From contig NMRA01000123.1 in assembly GCA_002633005.1 (NCBI GenBank), positions 128,931 through 192,930 of the forward strand: a stretch of 64,000 nt of DNA, in the 5' to 3' direction. The position numbers and the translations under genes are program-made. A model generated the notes under the pieces. It made no database searches. It saw only the letters and a program-made list of their open reading frames with translations, and had not been told where the DNA came from. This document shows, one piece after another, positions 45,120 to 58,700 of this stretch; within the stretch, counting starts at the first letter, position 1; every line of letters begins with the position of its first letter. Source of the DNA: Phoronis australis (lineage: Eukaryota; Phoronida; Phoronidae).

Positions 45120-45225
45120 GTCACCGCGAGATCCCATCACAAACAACAAAAGGTTGTATTCAATAGGGGTCTGAATAGAACACCATTGCGTGCGGGTGTC
45201 ATTCGCAGGTGATTCTCGCGGTGAC
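45120..45225. mobile_element. Small element with 12-base perfect terminal inverted repeats
   Basis: GTCACCGCGAGA (45120-45131) and TCTCGCGGTGAC (45214-45225) are exact reverse complements, 106 bases end to end. The interior is not coding. Target duplications were not found, so it may be a transposon remnant or an unrelated dyad. Confidence 0.45.
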
Positions 45226-48200
45226 ATAGACAAAAGCAAGCCAATACGCCTAACAGTTCGTTACATGTGGCAATTTATGGCACTAGTGGGTTCAGAGCGA
45301 TGCTCTTAACATACAGTAGGAACTAAATTTTCAGGTTTTACCGTTGAAGATAGGTTTTAAGCAAGTCTTGCTATGTGATTTTCCGATTTGGGTCTGTCGG
45401 TACAAAGCCACGTGACTGTGAAATAGAGCAAAAATAGGTCAAGGGATCAGAAAAAAGACTAGATGTTGCCGGAGTGTCATTACTTGTGGCTGTAAAAAAT
45501 TGATTGAACTTCACTTGCTTAAGTTGATAAAGATTCAGGTGTGCACATGCACGTGCGGTATTGCGCGACGTAATTGTTTTTTAATTACGACTCACTTAAG
45601 TACCTGTCGCGACGCAACTATCCGTGGCCAAATTGTTATCAAATGAAGAATCAAGGGTCAGGAAAAAACTAGTCATTTGTGTTGTTGAAAACTGTTGTAA
45701 ATTGTAATTATCGGCGTTTTTAACTGATTCGTTTCAATGCGCTCACAGTTGCAAACGAGCTGCTCGTTATCCTTGTATTGCCTTACGTGACGCGACTTTC
45801 GAAACTTAGCCGAGAGAATGTCGCTTAAAATTAAATATAACTACCCATCCATTAGCAAATCAGAAACGTTAGTTGTATACCTATCAATGGTCTCTGGAAA
45901 TCCCAGTTAATTTGCCGGCACCTTAAGGGATTTAAATGCTGTCCACAACAGTGATTATAAGGAGAAACAATGTTCCTATTTTTACAGAACACGCAATGCT
46001 TACACTTTGCAAATACGTAATGCGTTACGTAAAAATTAGTTACTAAAAGCAGCACTTTTTCTGTTTAGCTGGCTAAAAACGAATTCGAATCGGGCCTGTT
46101 ATTCTCGTAAAATCAGCCTCGTAGTATTCCTCTTTCTGTTGCGAACAAGAGCATCAAGCCACATTAGCGACTTAAAACGTTTCAAAGTTTATTGCGGAAT
46201 CGAAAACGGCGAGTGCGCCCCTTGCCTGTGGCTTAAGTTTAGCAGCAATTCAAGAACGGATAAGCGTAATTTTTTAAAACCCAAGTAGGCTTCGGTTAAG
46301 AATTCAACATTGACATCTAAACAGCGTCGAAATGTCCCTTTAACTGTACATATATTTCCAAACACGAATCCCTGGTAAAAACGGTTTGAAATATTCTTCC
46401 CTAAACTCAAACAAAATTCCCCAGGGACATGAAGGCCGAGTCGCCGCTATATAGTTCGAAAAAAGTACTCCTATGATGTGCCAACAGCCTGTAACACGTG
46501 CACACGTACAACAAGCACGTGCGCGCGCGTGGCAGTCAGTTAAAAAGGCGACAATGAAGCACGAATAACGTCCAAAATTAAGTTGTAAAAACACACGAAT
46601 TTATCCTCCTACAACAATTCAACAGTTGTTTGGGAATTTTTCATCAAAATACGCCGATTTTCGTACGTGAATGTGCTTGTTTTCACAAAATTATGCTTGG
46701 CCAATCACCGGCCCTTGACTTCCCCTGTTGTTCAACAACGAGACCTGCAGGTACCACCTCGCTCGTAATCTCACTTTGCCACCGGCATGTGCATGTAAGT
46801 TAGAGCTCAAGCAGGACGTCCAACAACACATTATGTTGGTAATAATCAAACACTTTACAGGTTAGCAATTACGAATTACCATTTTTATCGGATTTTAAGG
46901 CGGATTTTGCCATTCAATAGAACAGTTTATTTTTGTATAATTATGCCGCCTACTGGCCGAAATCATTCGAAAATTTTTGAGACTCAGCGAGGGATTTCAA
47001 TCGGTAAGTCTGTCAAAGACTGGAAACATTATAAGCTTTTCAAAATCAGTTTTAGATTTAGCTGATGAACAGTCAAAAGTGCACGTGAACTCTGGAAGGA
47101 TTGAGAGAAATGCGAACCTAGCGGGCTTTCTATCAAAGTTCGGAGTTCTGGAAATTAGTTCAACACATCTTACACGGGAGTCCAGCGCTCGGTTTCGTTT
47201 TCAAATGCTTATTCTAGACAAGGCCAATAAGCTTCGTTTCCTCGCTTCTTTTGCTCACACACACTCAGAAGATTAGCCCTTGGTCCTTTCTTTTCCTCTC
47301 CGGCTTTAATCAGCACTACATAACACAATGCTCGCACAGTAACACTAACCAACCAACTGATGAGGTCTTCGCCTCGATTTCAAGTAATTTTGACTGTTAG
47401 GAATCAGTGATTGTAATAAAATCGCAAAAACATAGTATATGTTGCTGTTTAATAACTTTGGTCAAAACCAATAACGCCAAGAAGCCAACCACACAAAAAA
47501 CTCCCAAAAAGTGTTTTCTGGCTGTAAAACCGGTCGCATCCCTTTAAACAAGATGACGTCACTCCAACAAGATTCGTTCAAACATAAATCCAAACATTCA
47601 ACTCTCGCCATTACGTGAAAAGGGATGTCCCGAGGAAATAGTCATATTACGTAAACGGAACTCGATATATCTTGGTTTGAAGACGTTCGAAATTCCAGTA
47701 ATGAGGGTGACCAATATAATTATCTGAATCAAATTTTGCTTTTGCCAATACAATTCAGACATCCTTTCAAAGATAGATGGACCAGGACACTCTACAGGTT
47801 ATGGATATGTTCTGTACTTCAGAGCAGGAGTTCGACTAGAAACGAATGGTTCTACCATGTATCCAAAATAATGTAAATCTTAGTTTCTAGTTATCTTCTA
47901 AGAAATTACATGTACGCCTTGACTATTTATTTTAGCTTATAACTTGAACACATGGGTTTTGTTTAAAAGAGAACTCGTTTTAACTTGATCATGTTTTACC
48001 GTTTTGGGGGCGTTCCTCGGCATCTCAGTGAGACTGATTTCTGTGTTTGAAATACAAGAGAAACACATTGGTTTTTAAAGTCGTTTTATGTCTTCATTAA
48101 AACATGTTATTACCAGTACTGCGGATCAAACAAGGGCCATGTTCTTGACATAATCATAAAAAGTCCATGTTCACAAGCAGTTCAGGGAATTAACAACAAT

Positions 48201-51200
48201 AAATTTACACTTCGCACGTTCAAAATGTCAGTAACACGTGACAGTTTGGCTGGACTCAAAACTTTTTTGAATTATGTACGAATAATTGTTTTTGTCACGT
48301 CTGCTCGTGACTGTATTTATGTAATATAAAGGAAAACTTTTAATTGACAATCTTCGTGCTTAAAACAAGGAACTGGCAATTGCTGTATTAATGATTAATC
48401 AATTAAAACGAATATGAAATACTCAATAGGATAAGCTCGTTTCCACGGTTAATACAGGGTGGGTCATAATTTTTAGTTATATCTTGTATTTGCTGGACAG
48501 CTGTCTGATCGGCTCGCCGATTCCAACTGCTTTAAAAAAACTTGATGGTTACAAATTCACGCGTCGACAAATTCCTTAAACAAACGGAATTGCTCTTGTC
48601 TCCATTCTTACAGAAAATTAACATCAAAAATTTCTCTAGGAGTTTTTAAACATTTCCTGCATGCGAAAATAAAAGGAAAAACGCATGTAGAGTGTTTCAG
48701 TAACACCCTGTAGCTTCACAGGTGATAACAATTAGTCAACGCACCTGCGTTTTTAAGCACGCAATCTTCCTGTCTTGTTAGTTATATTTAACAAAACTAT
48801 TTATTTCGTAAAATTGTTTTTAGATTAAAAATTTTTAAAAAGTTCTTTAAATATTTTGTTCCGATAAAGTTTTGCTTAAAACGCCAGAGATCTTCAGGGA
48901 ATGTAACGGTCTCATCATTTGCGACTGAACAAAACTGCTATCAAAAATTACATTTTTGTCAACAATTAAGTTCAATACCACGATTAATCTCTGAACATAA
49001 CAGATAAATATGTCACTGTTAAAAAACAAATTTGTTCCTTACAACGAAATTTTTTACACTGTTGTGCAAAAATTTTGCTTTCAATGTCGTCTGGGGAGTT
49101 TTTTGAAGACTAGTGCGTGGATAACCATATCATAAGGTAAAGGATAAATATAAGTAGGTAACAATTTATGCACATATGAAACATTAAAAAACGATTAATT
49201 TGTTTGCATGCAAGCGTACAAACATATAATCACTTTCGTACAACTGCCCAATCACTTTTGCTCTCCCCCCGTTTCCCGCCGTCACAAATTTCGCAATCCC
49301 TCGTCGCCAGCACATTTCGTCTCTTCCACAGTCGTAAAATCCAGGATTCCCCCTGGTAGTCTCCAGTGCCTGGTTGCATGAAACAGTCCCAAACAGAAAC
49401 TCAACTAAATTCCCAAATCTTTTGTTAATTTCACTCACACATGTAATCTTTTTCTATCATTTCATCTTTATTATGAAATCCTCCTTGACTAATGACACTT
49501 TCTAATAATATAACTAAAAACTGAGCACTAAATTCAATGAAAATAACGGGGGACTTAATCCTTAAGTTAGGAGCGCTGCGTATCAAAGCCAAAGGTTGAC
49601 TAAACGGCATAAGAAAGAACAATCTGTGTTTTCACATGTCCACAAATACCAAGTAGATTTAGGGCAATAAGCCGAGTCCTTATATTTATGACTTTTTCAT
49701 GCAACTGAGCACTGGGTTTCTCGCATGTTTCCGTTATTTAGTTGGGGGCCGGGCAAGTTCTCCATGGCTATCTGCTTCCCACGAGTGAACGCGTCTTGGC
49801 TGCCAACTAACAAACCAAGCAGCGAATGACGTTTGTTCTCATGCAAGAACGAATAGTTTCTTGATAAATAAATTTCTGTCTACGAAGACTTTCGGAAAGA
49901 TTCTCATCAAATCAAGCCACTGAATAGGAGGCAATTTATCTTAAGAGTTTTACATTTTACATAGCCTTGTAGGCACTTGAAGACAGGGCCGTGTTCCATA
50001 GACCCCAAAACATCAGCCATACACTTGAGGCGAAAAAATCTTCACTTATGCAATGGAAATAGTGAAATTTATCCCATCCAATGACTGACATTTTGTTAGG
50101 TTACAGTGGTAAGGTCTCGAGTATACTCGCGAAACGCCTGGTTTCACTCATGTGATTTTGCGCGGTCTTGCTTTTGGCGAGTTTCATGGGTCTATAGAGT
50201 GCACATTTTGCTACAGTGTAGCTCAAGATTGTTTGTAATTTCATATGTTTTTGTCAGTGCATGTTCGGAATAGAAGGATTTCGTTGATGTTGTGGCGAAT
50301 CTAACCGAACTTCTTATCTCATTATTGACACAACACCCAATCTTTTCACCACTCTGTAAACTAATTTCAGAACGCATCACATGCAAATTGCAAAGCGTAA
50401 AACTCAAAATACACTTTTTACACGGCGGTGTCGCTGCCGTCAGAGTAAAGTTTATATTTGATTATCGGAAATCACAATTAATGCCGCTGTTACCTATTTC
50501 CCAGTCACTTAATTATGAACAGGTATCGCACACCTGATTGTATTCGTATTGATAAGAGTGTAATTAACCGCACCTTTTGTCATCTCTTCCTTGCCTGACT
50601 GTGTACTTCAACTGAAGTTAGCCGGAGTCTTCCTATTAGCCTATTATTCGCGGCTTCCACTTGAAAGTGATTTTAACTGAGAAAATGAAGTTTAGTCTGC
50701 TAGTGTCTAAACCAAGCCAACCGTATAACGATTATGACTACCATAGACGCTGGAAACAATGACGGCGAACGTTCTAAGTCACTCACCTAGCTTGGAAGGT
50801 AATCAGGTGTTTGTGTGGTCACGTCAAGAAATTTCTATACAATTCATGCAATTAAATAATATGTGTGCATAATTCTGTTTGTTCAATTCTGTCTGTTCTG
50901 TATTTGTAGGTGTAATTGTACTTTGGCTATCTGGTCTCCAAACAATGAGTGATTGATTGATCTAGTAGTAGTAAAGATATTTAATAATTTCTATGTGACT
51001 TGGTATATTTATATCTTACGCAGCTACACACGGCGACAAATAGACCGTCATCGCAAAATGTAAAGGTTTATTTATTACACCGGGTCTCTCTTCCGAGAAT
51101 ACGCGGAGAAATTTGGCGCACTTTTCGTACCCGCATCTCAGTAGAATACAACAAATTTCAAAGATAGAAATTTAACGGTCTTCTTTCAATGTTGTGTAAG

Positions 51201-54120
51201 CGATTTAACGGGAAATTTTGAGCATATCACATTTATCGTAGTTACAGTAATTTTGCTATGAGAAAACGTCACGTGACTCACGTGACACACACTCATTGCC
51301 ATAGTTTCCTATTCCACAGAATTTCGAGGACATAACTAACATTTTCGAGGATCTACCCTTTCACAAGAAATTTGGCGCACAGCAGTTTTCGTTAAAAAAT
51401 GACTGATACCAAACTTAACAGTATACTAATCCCTGTTTTGCGGAGAGTTTACCAAGAGCTGACTACGTCACCTGGAGATTCTGGTGTGCAACCTCCCTGA
51501 GTGATAAAGATATTCAAACACATGTTTCCCTCCGTCGTCGAGTAACTCGCCTCAAGCGTTTAGTCGCGCGTGCCGATGTATCAGACTTTGCTTCAAAAAC
51601 CCACTGTTGAGGATTGGCAACAACAAGCCATAATTTCATTTTAAGATTTAAATGAACAGGCCGGAGATATTATCTCCGAATAGGGCCAAACCGTGTACTG
51701 TATAGTGTCCTCTTGAATGAACGAAGTAGAAACGCAATTTGCAAAAATAGCTTTTTTAGATATCTTATATTTCATTTATATTTTTTGTGAGTTTCCCTGA
51801 CATGTTGCCTGTTTTCATTTACTGAGTTTCCCACGCCTGGAAATTACTTTTGCCATTTTTGAAGTTTTCCATGCTGAGTTAGAGTCAAGAATCTTTATTG
51901 TCGAGCTACAGTACGTATGGCAAACAAAAACAATAACACGCGACGATGAACACTCTCAGTGAGTCCGAGGTACAGAGAAAAAAAATTTCACAACCATCAT
52001 ACACAAAAGTGGCCCCTGGCAATAATTCACGTGTCGAATAGAACAACACAATCCCACTGTCTTTATCTAAACGCTTTCCACGTCAATAATCACTCTTCAC
52101 ATAACAACCGTAACAACTACATAACGAAATGTGGCCCTTGGTCAGAAGACTAAGTATTAATTGTTTAAGGCCACGATCACATAGTGGTACATACCACATC
52201 ATTTGTCTATTGATGGGGGCTTCACTGTCCTTTCAGTGCGCGCTCAACCTTGCAATGTACAGATTCAAGGCGCCCTCGCCCGCGTTTAAATTTACTTTAA
52301 CTCGTGTTGCAAATTAATTATATGTAAACGATTGTTGTTATCGCTGGAAGTAAAGTTTTATTGGATAGAAACGTGAGCGCTGATTAAGCCGCGCATCAAA
52401 TAAAATGTACCTTGAAGTCAAAGTAGCGAATGGATGACGACAATATACGTAATTCAAGGCATTAACGTCGGACTTCAGCGCTTGTCCAAACCGCCTTTTA
52501 GGAGAACGGGGAACACAAACGCGAGAATAGAATTGACAGAATAAAAGTTCTTTGTTGAGTTAGAAGTAATTTTCTTTTAATGTTGTATCTATAATTTTCA
52601 TGAAAACGTTCTACAGCACAAACTCTAAAATTTTCTTTTAGTTGCGTTTCGAAGACAGAAATCGAATTACGCCTTTTACTCTCATAAGGGTGTCGTAATA
52701 TTCCTAACCAACATATGATTACATTTCCGTTACCAACTCAAGTCCCAACACTGTGTAGATTTCGAATCCGTCTTCTTGAGCAGCTGATGATTTCTTGCCC
52801 ATAACGTGCACCAATTCGATTTTTCTCGCAAAAACACACTTTTGAGTTGGAATCTTTTCAAGGTCGTGCCTTAATTTTTAGATATTTTTGTTTCATAAGC
52901 ACATTTAAATAAAAATTTCAGATTTCTGGATATCATGAAAAATACAATCGAAGACATAACGTTACTGAATTTTTCTCGCAACTGGTCTTTTAAAACTACA
53001 AAAATAGCAAGAAAACGAGTTAAATGAAGAGCATATCACAAAATCTACGATCTTACCTGATACTAAAAGCCTTATCAGACAGTCACAGTTAGATTTTTAT
53101 TCTTAGGCGTTTAAGACAATTTGTTCTTTTCAGTGCGTTTTATATCGGTAATCTAGTAAAAAATTACCGATCAACAGAGAATTGGCTCGGAAATACAGGT
53201 TTCGGTTCTTTCGAATTTCGCCCACGGCCACAGAGGAGGATTTCTAACGAATGTTTTCGTAACACAGAGAACACCGGGTGCCAAGGTTTCATTGCCTCCC
53301 CGAGAGATGTATTTCATAAGATTGGAAGACAAGAAGGAATCGCCCGCATCATTTTCGCTGTTTGCATAATTTTAGCAGTTAACGAAATGGCGGGAAATAC
53401 TAAACAAAGCCTGTGTAATGTTTGATGATAGGGGTTTTTGAAAGAGTTTTTGTGTCTATGAACACAGTTATGAGTGGAGACAAAACGCGTCTGAAGTCTC
53501 ATTTCTTTCTGCCAGAAAAAGATGCGGGTTCGACAGTTGGCTAAATAACGACACGTTTTTGTTCACTACAGTAAATTGACAAGTACTTTAAAGAGTATTT
53601 AGAAACAAAAGTCTTTGTGTCACTACTAAACTCGATTAATGTTTATTAACCGTTTACACGGAATAGCGATTTCAAATGCACAACGTTAAAAAATAACTGT
53701 CAATAGTGCTTCTTATTGCCATGGATACATAAGTTTCATAGCGCTAATTTTTAGATAAAAATTATCTATGGGGGTTTTATGTTACTCTACACTCGGACTT
53801 GCGTGGCCTTGTCACAACACAAATGCAGAATGGAGCAGTCAAGGTATCCACACCTTGCGTCATACTCATTACCTCTGGCATCTTTCAAACGTTGACAAGT
53901 TGGGGGATTGGTTGAAGCACGATTTGAACACTAGATTGGTCTGCCAATTAAGACTAATGTATTTTGAGGCTTTAAATATATTGTTGAAATATTTAAGTGA
54001 ATAATTACTTGTGTTTGCACTATATTGTATGGTTAAATTATATGTATTACACCTATTATGATTCTGAATGACGTCAACATTCCCTGACAATCGTAATAAC
54101 GATGGCTTCTATCATTTCTA

Positions 54121-54177
54121 TTGTTGTTAGCGGCATTATCATTATTTTTGTTGTTGTTAGCGGCATTATCATTATTG
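54121..54177 (+). repeat. Two-copy direct repeat, period 30
   Basis: TTGTTGTTAGCGGCATTATC at 54121 recurs at 54151, both continuing ATTATT. Confidence 0.85.
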
Positions 54178-56718
54178 CTTCGAATATCTACTCTTTTTCA
54201 AAGTAGTTATAAACTCACTTTCGGTCAAAGAAGCGAACTGTAGATTTAAGTTTACTCTGATGTAAATTTGACCTCAAGCCCTCAAGTAGTTCCTTATTCC
54301 GATGAAGTGAGTTATGGGTTTGCAAACAACTGACAAGGCTCGGAATATGACAAGACTCGCCGAGACAAAACTGTCAGAGCACGGTCGTAAACCAAAAAGG
54401 ATCCGCCAATACTTCGAATTTCTGATATCACCCCTAATCTTATTAGAGAACAAATTAAGGCAAATTGCATAACGGTACTAAATCGGTTTTTGTGATGGAA
54501 TGGTTTATAGACGCTTTAAACAGTTTGTTAAGTTCAACGAATGTCGTAAGCTGGGCAGAACATTCCGTCTCCAATGACTTCCTATAAGGCTCCACCATTA
54601 TGAAGTATCTACGCAAATCGTGAATTTCAATTGTCCCGTTGAAAAAGGTCGAGTGATGGCGAGGACAAAAATTGTCATATTGACCAAGTTTCACAAACAA
54701 ACGATGCTACAAGTTTCAAATTTGTAATAATTGCGTCTTTTGTGTCCTACACTCACTTCTATTTTAGTTGTTTGGAGGAGATAAGAAAAAAGCTTTGATG
54801 GTTAATGGCCCGATTACAACGGACTGAACAGATGTTTGAAACTGATAAGCACGATTCTGAGATATTGCGGCAATCATTTTCCGACTATCTCCGACTATTT
54901 TCGAACGTCTTCGTTAGAAAGTAAAAACTTCGTGGTTAATACGGTGCGGCAAAGAGTGGCACTCTGTCGGTTATTTACGTTGCCGCCAAAATCGCCACAA
55001 ATCACCAACATCCGGGAACGGGACGGACCTCTTATTATGTGCTCACACTCGTACCAACCACAGCAATTCTTTATTTTAACTATTGCAAATAAATCGTTTT
55101 GAGCCACGCATATAAAACGTTCAGTTTCTAGAGGGGGAAACCAACTTGGCCATTATAAACGTAAGCCTAACTGCGCGTTTTAAAAAGCTGTTCTCCTTTC
55201 AGTCAAAAAATCGATAAATGTCTCGTTGATAAAAATTTGAAGCTATTTCTGAAACAGCATTGTCAGAAAAAAGTCAAGTATAAAACTGGGCGTTTCAGTT
55301 AAGATATTTTTTTTTGCAAATTCAGAGGAAAGAATCTTATTAATATAACACAGAAGAGTACAATTTAGTACTGTGCCATGATTTAGGAGTGAGTCACGTG
55401 TCTTCTTTGGATAGCATATTAGTTTGGCTTCTCAGCCAACTTGCATCAGTTACTTACGGTGTTTACACAAAACTTGATTACAGGGTAAAAGGAAATCAAT
55501 AATAATGGCCCAATCTTTGTTTATCGCTCGCATCGGTGCAAAATACACTTTTTGTGTCGAATACATTCAAAATCATCTATGACTAAATGTGCTTAGGTTA
55601 ATAACGCTCCTCAAAACAAAGTTTGCCGTGAAGTACATTTTTCCTGTTGATGGTGACTACCGGTGCGCCTAATTACGCCCAGGTTTCGCACAGGCTCAAT
55701 ACACTTAAAATTCACCTACAGGCGCGGACTGGTGCCCCCCTCCTCTTATGAGCAGGTCTTGAACTGCATGTGTCTGAGAACCTCAGCCCAGTACTTTTCA
55801 ACCAAGTACTAATTAGTCCTGGCATAAAAAACAAGTCAAAACCTACACTGACAAATACTATAGAAAATTAGCACTCAAGTGTATCACATCAAGCGCACGC
55901 GCCTAAATTTGGATATGGACGTAACTTTACTAACAAGCTCGTAGGCTTAAAAACGCGCGCGTATACACGTACGTTCACGTAATGACATATTCAACTGCAG
56001 ATGGCCAGACGAAACAGTCACAAGCGCAGAACAATCGGAGATTTCTTGCTGTTCATCAGGGCGAAAACACGATCCCCGCCCTCCGTGCAGGGCGCATGTG
56101 CATGTTGATTACGACGTCAGCAAACTCACATAATTTAGACAGTCAAGCTGTTGTTGATTTCAGTTTAATTACACGCCCAGGGATACAGACCCTAGGTGGC
56201 GGGTAATCCGTGATCTGTGCCAATCGACTCTAGTAATGAAACGGTAACTAATTAATAGTTACGTGTAAAGCGAATACTTTTCAATTGAAACACGAAATGA
56301 CTAGTTTTTGATGCCCGGGGCTAACGCTCTGCGTGATCTAGTCTTGACCAGTTGTTTCAAACGAGCTTTTCAGCTCTTTGTAATTCGAGACGAAATTCAT
56401 AATCACGATTTTTAATAATTTGTCATTCGGTGCATATTAATTAGTAAGCGAAGAACAAAAACAAAACTTTGTTGTCCATGAATTGGATTATATGTTCAAT
56501 TGTTACCTTTAATAAACAGAAAGGTGACACAATAGTAAAACTATAGGGGGTACTGAGTACAAACCCATCACTTAAGTCAAAAATTTCCCATTTGGAAACG
56601 GAAAATAAAAACCACCAATTTAACACGATATTTAATATGACTTACGTTACTTACAAGGACGTGGAATCAAGGCATCAAGAAGCCGAAAGCACAATTTTAA
56701 GTATAATCAAGTGCATAC

Positions 56719-57029
56719 CAGTGGCGGATTTAGGGGGGAGGGGCAAGGGGGGCATGGCCCCCCTGAAATTCTAACAAATGCCATTTGGCAGTTCGGGTGC
56801 GAATTGCTGGCTAGCACACGCGCACAACCAGGGGGCTCGGGGGAAGGGGGAGAATAAACATTGCATAGGCCACGAACAAACCCCGTTTACCGTTTTTTTA
56901 GTCAAAAGGTCTCAAACCCAAAAATTCGAGACCCCCGCATCCCTACATTTTTGGATGGGCGCGCATCTGCCGAAATTCTGTTTAGTCCTGTGCCCTGCCC
57001 CCCAACTCAAAATCCTGGATCCGCCCCTG
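56719..57029. mobile_element. hAT-like non-autonomous element, long subfamily
   Basis: 311 bases with good terminal inverted repeats: it starts CAGTGGCGGATTTAGGGGGG and ends AAATCCTGGATCCGCCCCTG. Flanks are GTGCATAC (left) and CGTGATAC (right), which look like an 8-base target duplication with small changes. The interior shares CCGTTTTTTTAGTC with the copy at 63.0 kb. Two overlapping frames run over it but have no domains. Confidence 0.75.
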
Positions 57030-57796
57030 CGTGATACGACAAATTATGTACGCTAGAAACATGAATCAGTACCCCGTTGCTTTTTGGAAATAAATAGACT
57101 CGCAATCAGTGTAGAGATATTGATGTGGGGCCTAAGTAGTTGAGAAAGCAACTGATTTCTATAAAATACTCAAGAGAGCTTGTACAACAATATTCTTAGA
57201 ATTATGTCAAACATAACTTGAATTAATTCCTAGGCCTACTTATTGGCTCCGAATTGGTTACAGTTCAAGGTATTCCTGACAGACATAATTCGAATTTTTG
57301 TTGCGCATGGCCAAGATATCTGAAAGAGTCCCCTTTTCTTTCTTGGCAGATACTTTTTTAGAAAAAAATCGAAAAAACTCGAGGGGTTCAAAGTGGGAGA
57401 ATTTCATCGTGACACCTTGGCTACATTTTCCATGCGCATGGCCGACATGCAAAACGATCCCGAAAACTATTTCAATTTGGCAACTAGCCGACAAAGGCTT
57501 CAGCTAGTTTCTATTTTGATAGCGAAACTGCAGACAACGTAAACTCTCTCTGGTATTTCAAGCTTACGGCCAATGAGGGCGTTGCGGTAGGGAATAGTTT
57601 CTGGAAGAGCCCATTATTAGAAGCTTTTCTTGGACACATAATCACTTCACGGAAAATGGATAAGTACTTCATATAGGGAAGCACTGAGTTTTCATAATGC
57701 AATTAACATAGCTGCTCCAAACCATCATAATACAACAGTGCACAGACAACGACACATGTGCCGATAGAACTGTGCAGGACCTGGCGTGCGTGACGT

Positions 57797-58080
57797 AGAC
57801 GCGAGAACCTCGCGAAAACGCAAGACCACGCAAGATACCGCCATGCCATTACAAGCAAAGTACGAGAACACATTAGCTTCCTTCGCGAGATTTTTGCATC
57901 TACGGAAGTCAGTCCAGATGCCCATTCCGCAGATACAATACAATCGCGAAAACGCAAGACTGCGGAAGGTAACGCCATGCATTTCACTTGAAGCACGTTG
58001 TCACACAAGCTTTTCACGTGACTCGCACGGCTGCCCGCTCAGTAGATAGAATGCACTCGGGAAAACGCAAGACCATTAAA
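57797..58080 (+). repeat. Degenerate tandem repeat with GCGAAAACGCAAGAC core
   Basis: The core recurs at about 57812, 57947 and 58051 (the last as GGGAAAACGCAAGACC), with spacings near 135 and 103 bases; the first two are followed by ...CGCCATGC. The intervals share weak similarity just before each core (GCAGATACAATACAA, AGTAGATAGAATGCA). Overlapping open frames on both strands here follow from the high-GC repeat and are not called as genes. Confidence 0.5.
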
Positions 58081-58670
58081 GTCTTAGAAATAGTTATAGT
58101 AATTATAAAAATATATAAGTCCTAAGTTATATTGATTAATATATTTCATTGTCACAAAACAAATCGAACAGAGTATCATGTGCTATTGTTGAACAAACTG
58201 CATGGATCTGACAAATGAATTAATTACTTCACTATTTTTCAACTTTTGACAGTTGCTGTTTTGGCAAGACATAGAAAGTAAACATAGTTTAATGCGTGAA
58301 AATTTGCTTTTTTAGTCAAAATTTCACATCAACTTCGACAGACTGACACCTGTATAGGCTTTACTTTCAGATGAGATTCAAAATACAGTGACCTTGAAGA
58401 TGAAACATGTAACTATGTTAAGAACTCTTGTCTCATCGCAGCCAGACCCAAATTGCAAAACCAACAGGCAGTTCTTATTTTTAAGATAAACTTTACAGAT
58501 AATTTATTATACTGCAAAGGATGCCATTTTCAAAGAAAACACATACCATAGAGCAGTTTTATACGGACAACCCACACATTAATTTCTATTACAGTCCCAA
58601 AGTATAAGCGTAATAACAACAGTCAAAAGCCTATTCTTCTGGCTGTCTGAGTTCTCGTGGGTTGGTATAG

Positions 58671-58700
58671 TCACCTGCACAGGGCCCGCCCTGCAGGTGA
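58671..58700. repeat. Inverted E-box hairpin
   Basis: TCACCTGCA and TGCAGGTGA are exact reverse complements around a GC-rich 12-base centre. Each arm carries CACCTG, a Snail/E-protein type E-box. Confidence 0.55.

Larger units (their letters stand above)
44442..56718. other. Gene-poor flank, distal part
   Basis: No gene recognised over 12 kb. Noted only the small element at 45120-45225, a stretch with CACGTG and alternating CG at about 46495-46535, and the period-30 repeat at 54121. Confidence 0.55.

Noticed and set aside
57703-58049. Overlapping 85-104-codon frames
   Set aside because: Lie within the degenerate CpG-rich repeat and agree with no family.
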